Assembly: GCF_040183065.1 (NCBI RefSeq)
Contig: NC_091132.1
Span: 162,152,602-162,216,601 of the forward strand
DNA length: 64,000 nt
DNA from: Periplaneta americana
Taxonomy: Eukaryota > Arthropoda > Insecta > Blattodea > Blattidae
Reading direction: 5' to 3'
The notes beneath the pieces are model-generated. The model saw nothing but the letters and a program-made list of their open reading frames with translations. It made no database searches and was not told where the DNA came from. Every line of letters begins with the position of its first letter. Positions within the stretch are counted from its first letter, which is position 1. Both the position numbers and the translations under genes were made by a program. Shown piece after piece: positions 1 through 9,834 of the stretch.

Positions 1-154
1 GAAGAAAAATCCTTTAGTGGGACAGTAATGCACATTTTTATGTTTCTGAGGAATTGTTGCATGATTAACATGCAGTTTCTTAATTAATAGCCCAACAGAA
101 AAAAAAACTCATAATACTGTCAAGGAAGTAAAGTTATGAGCAGAAAAAAAAAAT

Positions 155-660
155 GTGAAAATTATGTTTAGTGATGCTGCGGAAGAAGTATTCAAAATTC
201 CGTTGTCTGATAACACTGTTCGTCGTAAAATAAAAGAAATGTCTCATCACATTGAAATTAATGTGAACAGTAAATTAGTGGGGATATTGTGTTTGCTCTG
301 CAGTTGGATGAAAACCATGACACAAATAGTAAATGCCAATTAATTAGGTTTATAGGATGAAATGTAATTCAGATATTACTGAGGAGTTTTTGTTTTGCCA
401 AGAACTCAAAACCAATACAGTTGACCTGTCAACCACATATAAAGGAACTTTGTGCAACCCACATTAATTTAAATAATTCGGTTAAAGAAAATGATATTAA
501 AAATCTTTTTTCCGACATCCAGCATAGATAGGTTGGGATTTTTGACGCATACTGTTGTGTTTTCGCAATGCTACTCAAATTGCTGCTTGTTTTCTGGAAC
601 TTTCTATTGCGTGTTAATATCGACCTATTTAGAACATTGGATGACCGACACTAAATAGAA
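155..660 (+). pseudogene. hAT transposase fragment (broken)
   Basis: The first frame reads KIPLSDNTVRRKIKEMSHHI, a segment typical of insect hAT transposases of the ZBED5/EPM2AIP1-like group. After a small frameshift near 280 the next frame reads FALQLDE, the conserved region with an acidic active-site residue. Downstream sequence to about 660 stays recognisable only in pieces with stops. It cannot encode an active protein. Confidence 0.7.
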
Positions 661-741
661 GTTGATATTGGTGCTTTTTTTCTGACACAATGCGCTGGAA
701 CGGCGTTCCGGATCTTTTTGCTGCATTTTTCATAATGGAAC

Positions 742-2085
742 CACAATCTACTATATACAGTCGCGAAGCTTGAGGTGTTTTTTTTTTTTTTTTTTGCAAA
801 TCTCGTGATAAAGCGCTCCAAGCGGTTAGCAACTAGAAACAATAGACTGTCCATGGTCGACTTTGGACTGTGTCGTATTTCTATCGAGTGCTAGCTCGTT
901 GCGTATTTCACATTGATGCTTGTGAAATGTTCGTTATTGGTTGTAATGAAAATCTTAATGGCTAAAATATAAAAATTGGAATAATAATATGGGACAAGAA
1001 GGAGACGTTTGTAGTGATATAAATTGTAGCAACAGTAAGAGAAAGAGACCAGAGTTATCCTTTTTCCGATATCCGAAAGATTCAGAAAGGTTCCTGGGTT
1101 TCCACAAGAATGCTGTGCAGAAACAAAACTGTTAATTTGAAGTTCTTTGTGACTGTTAGAATACATTATATCCTTAAATTTCACAATGAAATGTTTCAGT
1201 CTAACCGAAAGGACATTAGATACCGGTTAAAGTTCTGTCACTTAGGCTGCTAAATTTCCAGAGAAATAAAGGTTAGGTCTACTTTTTTTTTTCAGAGGAT
1301 ATATTTTTAATTGTAGCTATTAATTTTGTTATTATTTTTATGTGTTATTTTACTAAAGACGTAGAAAAATTAAGTTTGATTTAATGAAATTTATTGATCA
1401 CGTTTTATTTTCAATTCTGGTGGGATTATTATTGCTTAGGCCTACTTTTTTCTTCAAAGGATATGTTTTTAATTATAGCTGTTAATTTTGTTGTTATTTT
1501 TATTTGTTGCTTTACTAGAGACGTAGAAAAAGTCTGTTACAATAAAATTTATTGATCACGTTTTATTTCCAATTCTGGTGTGATTATTATTGCTTAACCT
1601 CATCCCACTTTGTTAACTACGTAAGCCTACACTACAAGTACCGGTACACGTAAGTTACTCCATTAATACATATTTCCATTATTATTGTTGTAAAGAGAAA
1701 TGCAAATTAATATTTATTGGTTTCATAGTTAATTATCGCTATAATCTTGAATGAGTGAAGCTATTATAGTGAATTTCAGTTCGTTTTGCACAAACAAAAA
1801 GTATATTAGCTTATTTCTTGCAGGTATCTTCGAGTTTATGATGGAATTTAATATACTTCATTAAAATAATACATTAACTTTATGCATTTAAAATTTCAAT
1901 AATGGAAGGTAGGTGTTAATTTTTCCAAAAGAACACGACAACGAAAGTGTAACATATTTTGTCGGCTGCTAGGAGAGAGAGATCTGCGATGATGAGGCGA
2001 TAGTAGCGATCCTAGTGGTGGGCAACTACCCATGTTTGCATTTTTACTACATATTGAGCTTCGCGACTGTATATAGTAGACTGTG
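742..2085 (+). mobile_element. long copy of the 7-bp-TSD element (P-superfamily candidate)
   Basis: Both termini carry the inverted repeat CACARTCTACTATATACAGTC, and the flanks are a perfect 7-base duplication ATGGAAC (735-741 and 2086-2092). It sits inside the hAT remnant: sequence on either side is continuous in the related hAT copy near 19330-19510. Its outer ~110 bases on each side match the 176-183 bp MITEs at 21082, 23790, 25744 and 59848; the middle (about 857-1983) is unique and holds a THAP-like reading frame. It is most simply the less-deleted relative of those MITEs. Confidence 0.65.
989..1245 (+). pseudogene. THAP-like zinc-finger fragment in a DNA transposon
   Basis: From an ATG at 989 the frame reads MGQEGDVCSDINCSNSK, then an RPELSFFRYPKDSERF-type stretch. 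This spacing (Cys pair, basic residues, aromatic-aromatic-x-[YF]P) is that of the N-terminal half of a THAP domain. It stops near 1133. A shifted frame around 1173-1240 reads KFHNEMF then NRKDIRYRLK, resembling the second half (His, MF, basic tail). THAP domains are the DNA-binding module of P-element transposases. The match is partial and by eye. Confidence 0.45.
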
Positions 2086-2385
2086 ATGGAACCTTGTGTG
2101 CATAATTATGTCTTTAATATTATTTCTCTTTGAATTCCGCTTAGAGTTTGAAAGTATTAGTTGGACGAAAGTAAGGTTAAAAACGACATAGTTTTCGTGC
2201 TGTGAACAGAGTTCATCTCTCCCATCGCTATAAAATATTGTACACACAGTTCTATTAACCTTTTCCCTAGAATTAAAGCACTGGTTGTTATTATATTATT
2301 AATAACAAAGACAAAATATGTGTGTCGCGATATCGTGGGCGTCCAGTAAAGTGTGTCGTCAGTCAAACAAGACTGGGAATCACTG

Positions 2386-2720
2386 CCTGAAGTATTACAA
2401 ATAGCTGAATTCAGTTATAATTTGCAGTTCATGCCTTTGTGTGTAGCAGAGAAAATCTGCGTGTTTAAATTAAAAATTACTAATGGCTCTTCTGTCATAA
2501 CACACATTTAACAGAAAATTTCCGTAATCTATTTCATTTCACATGTTTTGGTTATGTGTACTTTATGTAAGAACCTGCCTACAAAAACACACACAAACAC
2601 AGACACACATATGTCAAGGAAGTGTAAACATAGTACACAGTTAATTCTTAATAAAAAACTATATAAATTTTCCCTTGTACCTCACATTGTACAGTTGATT
2701 GTTTCTATTTCGATTACACC
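2386..2720. other. 5' flank of zinc-finger gene 1
   Basis: No coding sequence seen. About 2386-2720 aligns with 49716-49950 upstream of gene 3 (shared CA-rich stretch, shared AGGAAGTGTAAACATAG-type block). It probably contains the real upstream region or a non-coding first exon, but I cannot place a promoter or transcription start. Confidence 0.5.
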
Positions 2721-3415
2721 AGCGAATAGAGATTATAAAGAATGGACACTCCGCGTCGGTACCTTTGATGTAGACGGACTGATTTCAATACCTTCAAGCC
2801 AGCTAAAGCGTGAGATTCTGCTTTCTCCCTAGAGTTGGCGCTGACATCACACCAGCTAGCAGTCGACACAGCGGAAATACAACACATATAATTAATACAT
2901 CTAGGTACATTATGTACTCAAATAAAATAAATTGGATCCATAAAATAATAAATCCTTTATTTACTTTATAATGGGAGTTGAGACGTTGACCCCAACAACA
3001 ATTAAAATATGTAATGATTTCATAGCACTGAAAAAAAAAAAAAAAAAAAAACTCTTACGAGAAGTAAAACAATATACCTATATTATATTATATACAAATA
3101 TTAAACGAATTCGATACTTAATTTTATAATGTATTATATCTGAAATATAAAATATGATTATTACAACTAGTTTGTCACTGAGAAATAAGGAAAAGCTGTT
3201 AACTTGAATTTATTTGAAGCAAAGCGTTACTGGATTATGCAATAAAGTAGGCGATGTTTGGATCCTGTGTCTCAATTCTCTTCTCAATGATTATCTTAGC
3301 GTATGCTCGATTACATTACCTCTAGCGCTTGAAAGTGGAACTAACCGCTGGCGCACAGAGAAACAAAACACAGGAAAATTCGCCCAGTGTCCATTCTTTA
3401 TAATCTCTATTCGCT
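2721..3415. mobile_element. Mutator-like MITE with 30-bp TIRs and 9-bp TSD
   Basis: The ends form a perfect 30-base inverted repeat (inward: AGCGAATAGAGATTATAAAG and ten more bases) flanked by the 9-base duplication GATTACACC at 2712-2720 and 3416-3424. Genes 2 and 3 lack the insertion at the corresponding place just upstream of their first coding exon. The interior has no convincing frame, so it is non-autonomous. A 9-base TSD suits Mutator-like elements; the superfamily is inferred from that alone. It lies 15 bases from the exon acceptor at 3430. Confidence 0.85.
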
Positions 3416-3430
3416 GATTACACCTTTCAG

Positions 3431-3534
3431 TTGCGATGGATGTGATCAAGACGGAACCCACAGTCGACCCGTTGGCTATACAGACAAATGACAACACAGA
3501 TGTGGAACAGGAAAAGAAGAAGCCTGTATCACAG
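3431..3534 (+). CDS. zinc-finger gene 1, first coding exon
   Basis: Encodes the N terminus of a C2H2 protein. The exon opens after a CAG acceptor (3428-3430), has five untranslated bases, and starts at the ATG at 3436; the same acceptor-TTGCG-ATG layout is kept in genes 2 and 3, so a non-coding exon lies upstream. Its 33 codons read MDVIKTEPTVDPLAIQ and on to PVSQ, ending at a GTAAAG donor in phase 0. The IKTEP motif is a SUMO-consensus (psi-K-x-E) followed by Pro, as in synergy-control motifs of zinc-finger repressors. The next exon is 3.4 kb away across a Penelope-like insertion. Function beyond nuclear regulation is unknown. Confidence 0.8.
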
Positions 3535-3623
3535 GTAAAGTGAAAATCATTGCTATATCATGTATGCGACGCAAGAGTATTCTCGCGTCATATGACGGAA
3601 GTATTCCCAAATAATATTCATCT

Positions 3624-4979
3624 CGGAATATGTATGGTAAGGCTTTCCTGTGTTAATTTCAGCGTACCTCGTTTACATGTTTCGACCTATTTATGGGTCA
3701 TCTTCAGAACTGATCGTTGTTGGTCTTGGCGTCACTTGTTCTGTTTCCTGTGAGGGTGTGTTCCTGTGTTATAGTGTAGAGTTAAAGAGTGTGTGCGTTT
3801 TGAAGTTGAGTTGCGTGTTGAGAATTTCGTTGGGGTGTGTTTTTGTGTGTCTGTATATTTCATATTGTTCTAGTGTGTTTAGTTTCTGGCTTTTTGGTTG
3901 GATGTGTAGTATTTCCATGTCTGTGTTGATGTCTCTGTGGGTGTGGTTAGCATTTGTGATGTGTTCTGCATATGTGGAGGTGTTTTGTAATTTTGTTATG
4001 GTTGTGATGTGTTCTTTGTAACGTGTTTTAATGATCTGCCTGTCTGTTCTATGTAGAAGTTGTTGCAGCTGTTACATTTGAGTTTGTATACGCATGCGTG
4101 GTTGTATTTGTTTGTTTGTGTTGTTTGTGTGTGTTGCATTCCGAACAATGGTACACAGACTACTCAACATACCAATGAACCAACAAGATTAAATTAAGAG
4201 CTAAACACAATCAAATATATAGCACAAGAAAACGGATACAACCCTAACATAATAGACAACATAATACGTAAGATAAAACATGATCACAAAAAACATAAGA
4301 ATACAACACAAACACAAGAACACAAAAAATACATCACACTAACATACGAAAACAAAAAAACACACAAAATTGCAACCTCATTCATGAAATTAAATTACAA
4401 CATCGCATACAGAACAAATAACACTCTACAAAAACATCTCAACACACAAACAAACAAATACAACCACACAGGTGTATACGAACTCAAATGTAACACCTGC
4501 AACAACTTGTACATAGGACAAACAGACAAATCATTTCAAACACGTTACAAAGGACACATCACAGCCGTAACAAAATTACAAAACACCTCCACATATGTAG
4601 GACACATCACAAATGCTAACCACACCCACAGAGACATCAACACAGACATGGAAATACTACACATCCAACCAAAAAGCCAGAAACTAAACACACTAGAACA
4701 ATATGAAATATACAGACACACAAAAACACACCCCAACGAAATTCTCAACACGCAACTCAACTTCAAAACGCACACACTCTTTGACTCTACACTATAACAC
4801 AGGAACACACCCTCACAGGAAACAGAACAAGTGACGCCAAGACCAACAACGATCAGTTCTGAAGATGACCCATAAATAGGTCGAAACATGTAAACAAGGT
4901 ACGATGAAATTTAACATAGGAAAGTCTTACCGTACATATTCCGAAGTGATGCATTGTTAAAAGTTGTGTAATCAAGATG
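3624..4979 (+). mobile_element. Penelope-like element arranged as an inverted dimer
   Basis: The right arm (about 4440-4979) encodes the GIY-YIG end of a Penelope-like element and its 3' region on the + strand. The left arm (about 3624-4136) is a near-complete reverse complement of the same region. The unit between is single-copy. The whole block is flanked by AATATTCATCT at 3613-3623 and 4980-4990, a plausible 11-base target duplication, so it appears to have inserted as one unit. Each arm carries a CTGAAGA-stem-GAAAC motif (3679-3707 reversed; 4859-4887). Confidence 0.75.
4141..4797 (+). pseudogene. Penelope-like GIY-YIG endonuclease fragment
   Basis: From about 4384 the open frame runs to the stop at 4797 and contains CNTCNNLYIGQTDKSFQTRY, the GIY-YIG signature with the preceding Cys pair found in Penelope-like elements. 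Upstream, 4146-4400 preserves in pieces the segment that follows the RT in these elements (MVHRLLNIPM). The reverse transcriptase itself is missing, so this is a 5'-truncated, inactive copy. Confidence 0.8.
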
Positions 4980-5659
4980 AATATTCATCTGACCAAAGAA
5001 AGTAAAGCATGGTGTTTTTCGTCTTATTTGCCATCATATCCAATGTTATTGATATATTTTGCTTTTCTGACACTTTACTTGTACCTTCCAAAATTGTTTT
5101 TATGCCAGAGCAATGGAGTATGAGAGACTAAGATGGAGAACGTTGTGCGTGGGTAAAAGAACACTCTTTGTACTCTATCCCTTTTCCAGAATCATAAAAA
5201 TTTAAGCAAATATATACATATATATATATAGGCTATTTTTAAGTACTTTTGTTCTTCATGGCTACACATAACTATATACCGATAGCTTCGAACCGATTGA
5301 GATGTGCAGAAGCTGGTATCCGTTGCAAACTGTTCTCATAATAGTGGGTCATCCAATTATATTCTGACCAGAACTTCGACTGGTATTGCGCCAGCCAATA
5401 ACCTTTTCCTTCCCACTGGCCACGCAATACATGACTCCGTGTTTCAGCAGTTACTTGTCATGCTAGAGTGACTGCCAAATAAATTCCAATGCATTTTGTA
5501 AGTTATGTACTCACCCATGTGACGCAAGGAGATGCTGGAACTGCCTGCCTTCATTTTTCATACATTATGGCACCTGCTTAGGAGGTTTCTTAGTGGAATT
5601 TTCTAGGCATGCAATGTCATCAAAAGTTTCTTCTCTATCTCGTAGATTTCGCTTCTTAA

Positions 5660-5866
5660 CCCAGATAAGACTGACGTCCTATATATAGGACACCGGACGT
5701 TTCACACAAATATGTTAATAACAATGACTATGACAGACTAAATATAAGAAAAAAAAATTGGAGGCAATTTATAACACATAAGGATTATGGTATCATGATT
5801 GCCGACTATGAAAATCTTACACAGCAATGTTAAAAAAATAAAACGTTCCGTCCTATCTTATCTGGG
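5660..5866. mobile_element. piggyBac-type MITE
   Basis: A 207-base element between two TTAA sites (5656-5659 and 5867-5870). Inward both ends read CCCAGATAAGA, the TTAA plus CCC organisation of piggyBac-superfamily ends. There is no coding capacity. Bases 4991-5655 before it hold nothing I can name. Confidence 0.8.
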
Positions 5867-6184
5867 TTAAATTGAACACTTTCCGTATCCCTAAATTTAT
5901 TTATTAATTAATTAATCGTATCACAACTTGAAACTCGATCACCAGGGACATTTTCGTGACATAATATCCTGACGACATGAGAGATTTTGTGCTGATATAC
6001 CAATATAAACACCCGATGTACAGTAAAATATTTAGGCCTATTATTTGGTATTTGTTCCTAATTTCAAAGGCATGTTGGTTCCAATAAGTATCCCTACGGC
6101 ATATCCAGTGAGGGCAGTAATCGAAGAATCGACATAATTGCATTTAAACCTCCCTCTCTTGAAGGTTACATCATAGACCCTACT

Positions 6185-6457
6185 GTGAGATTCGAATCGC
6201 ACGAAGACCAGCCAGAAGAAGTACACGAGGAAAAAAGGAATATATATGAACCTTCCATGAGTTTTTATAAGGACAAATACCATCTGGAATCCATCGTCAT
6301 TATGGGACTAATGATAGGAGCCCGTGGGACCATACCCCTGTTCCTAGTCGACTTCTGCAAATCTTTCGGCCTGCATAAAAATATTTTAAGAGATCTAACA
6401 ATTGCAGCAGTCAAAGGCGCAATAGATGTTTTCAGGCATCATACATATGGACCATGA
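6185..6457 (+). pseudogene. retroelement C-terminal fragment (probable LINE)
   Basis: A 90-codon open frame with YHLESIVIMGLMIGARGTIP, then FCKSFGLHK and a run ending at RHHTYGP. This pattern (GARG, then FCKxFGL) resembles the domain after the polymerase of some insect non-LTR retrotransposons. Nothing upstream completes it, and no paralogous unit has it at this position. The ATG is probably not a true start. The LINE assignment is recognition only. Confidence 0.4.
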
Positions 6458-6906
6458 CTAATTCGCATCTCCTTGACGTTACTTCGTTTAATATCATGTG
6501 TTTCAATATAATTAAAATTGTTATTTTTCACTCTAACAACAATGTATCACTAAGCCTCAAGGCATTTACTCTATTGTATCATGGTACTCTTTGTCGATGG
6601 CAACCTGTAGTGGTTACAGGAAGAAATTAAAATAATAATACAATTTAAAAATATATGGGTCAAAGTTACTTAGCAAGACAATCATTCACGTCATAAAATT
6701 ATGACACATGGCCAATTATTAGTCATTTCCTTTGTGCGTTAAGGTTTGAGTTCTATTCTGCTAGAAATTTTCATCTCTAATTTGTCGCCTAAGTTGAGGG
6801 AGTAAGCCAATGACTGCCATGCAGAATCAAGTTAATAGCTATTACACATAACGTGCACTTTAATATAGCTAAACAAATGTATTCACTATGTGTTTATGTT
6901 CTGTAG

Positions 6907-7047
6907 GAAGGATATTTATCGCATCTGGAAGTGAGTGACATGAAGACAGAATGCGCGGACCTCAATTATGATATAAAAACAGAGATAGAATTTGAAGACA
7001 CCACTACAGTGACTATTAGCTTTCCTATGGTGAAATCGGAAGTTGAT
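6907..7047 (+). CDS. zinc-finger gene 1, second coding exon
   Basis: Forty-seven codons between a TAG acceptor (6904-6906) and a GTAAGT donor, phase 0 on both sides. It is an acidic linker, EGYLSHLEVSDMKTECADLN through FPMVKSEVD, with three psi-K-x-E motifs (MKTE, IKTE, VKSE). Genes 2 and 3 have exons of exactly the same length at 36451 and 51655 with only substitutions, so selection has kept the frame. The motifs suggest sumoylation-dependent repression, which is inference. Upstream, 6458-6906 holds only intron. Confidence 0.8.
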
Positions 7048-7487
7048 GTAAGTATTCACTCTAAGTGTACATATATGCTAGCACTGCATTTTACATATGT
7101 TAGAACAGTTATGAGTAATATTGTCGAATAGTGTCAATTTTTTTCAAATTAATTTTAAAATAACTGTGTAAAAATAAGTTATTATTAATTGAAAACTGTG
7201 TGGTACGGGTGTGACCAAATTAGGACACATACATACGCGTGCATACATCTTTCCACAAACAAAAAAAAATTGTGAATCAGCTGATGGTTCGTGAACAATT
7301 TGTGTAATACAGTATGTTGAATATTTTAATTCATTATACTTGAGAAAAGTTCCAAAAAGTTACTGAATTTAAATACTTATGAAGTATAGTTGATGAACCA
7401 GGCTTATTTGGGACACAAATTGAACATAGACTCGTTTTGGCAAATAAGTGTTACTACTCCCTTCATAAATTCCTTAGTTCCAAACTA

Positions 7488-8791
7488 CGAGGGGGATCCA
7501 GGAAATAACGACCGCTTTGTTGTAATAATTAAAAAAATATGTATTTGTTTGAAAAAACAAAGTCTGTTACATAACTGAAGCTTCCTTTACTTCTCTACAT
7601 AATCACCACCTACATTTAAACATTTGTCGTATCTGTTCACTAGCTTTAGAATTCCCGTGTTATACTCCTCTGCCGCCAGTTCATTAAGCCAGGTGTTCAC
7701 TGTCTTCTTCAACTCTTCATCACTTCCAAAACGCGTACCACCCAGAAAGTCTTTCAGCTTAGTGAAAAGGTGAAAATCGCTAGGAGCAAGGTCTGGACAA
7801 TAGGGCGGATGATCAAAGATTTCCCAACCGAATTGATCCAGCAATTCTCGAGTTGAAGCAGCAGTGTGCGGGCGGGCGTTGTCGTGAAGAAGCACAACTC
7901 CTCGCCTCTTGTTTTGGATGGCTTGCCGTAGTTTTCGTAAAGTCTCACAATAACGATTTGCATTGATCGTAGTGCCTTTTGGCGTGAAATCCAGCAAAAG
8001 AACACCTTTGCGATCCCAAAAGACAGTAGCCATGACTTTTTGTGTTGAGAGAGTCTGTTTGAATTTTCTCGGTTTCTTGGGTGATGAGGGATGATGCCAC
8101 TGACGTGATTGGCGCTTGGTCTCTGGGGTGTTGTGAGACACCCAGGTCTCATCACCAGTCACAATTTGATATGTGTGTGATATCGCATCAAGAATGTCAA
8201 TGCTGAGGCCATTCTCTGAATTTTTGTGTTGGTCACTCAGTTGCCGTGGAACCCATCATGCACAGATTTTGTGGTAGCCAAGATGTTGCGACACAATTTC
8301 ACCAAGCAAAGAACGAGAAATGTCAGGAAATGCAATATGCAATTCGTCGAGTGATGTGCGCCTGTCTTGCAAGATTCTGTTGTTCACTTTAGTCTTCAGG
8401 TCTTCTGTGATGAGTGATGGGCGTCCGGGTCGAGTTTCATCGTGGACATTTGTTCGCCCATTGTTGAACATTTCGCACCATTTTCTCACATTTCTTTCAT
8501 TCATTACAGTATCACCATACACTTCTTTCAATTGCCGGTAAATTTCTGCAGGTTTCAAATGTCCGGCATTCAAAAATCGAATCACACTCCTCACCTCACA
8601 GTCGGCGGGATTATCAATCACGTCGTTCATTTTGAAGTAACACAAAATGCACAATGGCGACTTGTTGCAACCAGTACTCACAGCATTATAAGAACACATG
8701 TTAAGGAAGCCAGTTGACCTTCAAACAAGGAAGGGGAGTCAGCTGCGCGGCGGGTATGCGCGAACGGTCGTTATTTCCTGGATCCCCCTCG
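7488..8791 (-). mobile_element. full-length mariner transposon
   Basis: A 1304-base element between duplicated TA dinucleotides (7486-7487 and 8792-8793). Its inverted repeats begin CGAGGGGGATCCAGGAAATA at both ends. It is inserted in the LINE above, so it is the younger of the two. It holds one transposase frame on the minus strand. Confidence 0.95.
7587..8630 (-). pseudogene. mariner transposase, one nonsense codon
   Basis: Starts at the ATG at 8628-8630 (MNDVIDNPADCEVRSVI) and is collinear with a mariner transposase for 347 codons, the usual length. There is an N-terminal helix-turn-helix region with an RPGRPS linker, then the catalytic residues in TGDETW, LHDNARPH and PDLAPSD; the last two are 34 residues apart (D,D34D). 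The only defect seen is a TGA at 8256-8258, in a position that is normally Arg (KICA-stop-WVPRQL), consistent with a CGA to TGA transition. Everything else is open, which suggests recent arrival. Confidence 0.92.
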
Positions 8792-9266
8792 TACTTTCTA
8801 GATTATCAAAATTAAGATGCTATAAAACTATAAGCCTACCAACTCTCCTCTATTGCTGTGAAACTTGGATATTAAAAAAAATCCATTTTTACTTTTGAGA
8901 ACAAAATCTTGAGGAAGATTTTTGGTCCCATTCAAGAGAGAATTTTGAACAACAGGGAACTAAGCGATATTTATAAAGATCCAGACATAATTGCCTTAAT
9001 ACTACGTTGGCTTGGACAGATTCTACAGCGTGATGAAGTCTCTCTTCTACGAAAAGCTTTCGACTATTCTCCAAGATGTAAGAGACCTCTTGGTAGACCT
9101 CGTCTCCGTTGACAGGACCAAGTATATGAAAATCTTTCTACAGGGGAGAACGACAAGAAGATGCAGAGAACAGAGACGAATGGCGATATATCGTGAATGA
9201 GGCTAAAAACCTCTTATGATTTGAAATACCCTAAATTGGTTGATTGATTCATTGATTGATACTTGA

Positions 9267-9834
9267 AAATATTAAACAAAAGTGTTCAAAATCATAACAT
9301 AACTTCCACTGTCATGGGTCACTTATGTGACAATGTAATGTCACGGGTGTGACGAGTATGTACCTATTGAAATAAATAGTGGAAGAATGTTGGAAAAGCA
9401 ATTAAAATACAGGAGAATCCTTTTTGACTGGCACCTAAACGACAAGGCAAGTTCTGGATACGTGAGTTTGCTGGATGATTGATTAGGCCTATAACCCTCG
9501 TACATAGAAAAAACAAATCGTATTTCATTATAGCAAATATTGAAACTGCAGCCATATGAAGCTTATTTCTCTATCACTTGCTCACAACTGAATAAACATA
9601 AAAAAAACTGTGGATTTTCCTTATTAAAGCACATCACACAACAATATGATACACTAAACCGTTGGTTCGAATATTCACTGAAAATGAAAGTTCGTGCCAA
9701 CTTCTAATGTGGCAACACTGACGGCCCGAACACAACTAACTAAACATAAAAACTGTGTGGATTTACTTTATTACAACACATTACCCAACACACATAATAC
9801 ACAATTTTATCCATTTTGAATCTTGCGTACACTA
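9267..9834. repeat. intron sequence with a ~150-base repeated motif
   Basis: No gene seen. 9585-9740 contains a unit (AAACTGTGGATTTTCC, then AAAGCACATCACAC, then GGCAACACTGACGGCCC) that recurs partly at 9741-9830, again at 11330-11475 on the far side of the Penelope-like insertion, and in part at 37620-37690 in gene 2. It probably marks an older repeat into which the next element inserted. Confidence 0.5.

Larger units (their letters stand above)
1..2385 (+). mobile_element. hAT-superfamily transposon remnant, left end beyond the window
   Basis: Degraded transposase on the + strand up to about 660, then 3' flank to a terminal inverted repeat ending at 2385 (read inward it begins CAGTGATTCCCAGTC). 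The terminus and internal stretches match, in reverse, the complete hAT copy at 17648-20548: 410-490 pairs with 19690-19800, 615-655 with 19525-19565, and 2140-2240 with 19330-19440. A second element (742-2085) is inserted in it. The last ~110 bases recur upstream of gene 3 at 49600-49715, so this insertion predates the gene duplication. The left end and its target duplication lie outside the window. Confidence 0.75.
7344..9258 (+). mobile_element. 5'-truncated LINE split by a mariner element
   Basis: Flanked by ATACTTGA (7336-7343 and 9259-9266). Its C-terminal reading frame runs into the mariner and resumes after it: SKL before the insertion and LSRLSKLR after it join in frame across the duplicated TA. 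Downstream it reads PTLLYCCETW, then RKIFGPIQERILNNREL and RWLGQILQRD, ending in a (TTGA)n tail. This is the C-terminal region and tail of an RTE-like non-LTR retrotransposon. Several stops and shifts make it dead. Gene 2's matching intron lacks it. Confidence 0.75.

Noticed and set aside
3650-4021. 123-codon hydrophobic frame resembling a membrane protein; same peptide antisense at 4545-4889.
   Set aside because: It is the reverse complement of the Penelope-like GIY-YIG region; both copies exist because of the inverted dimer.
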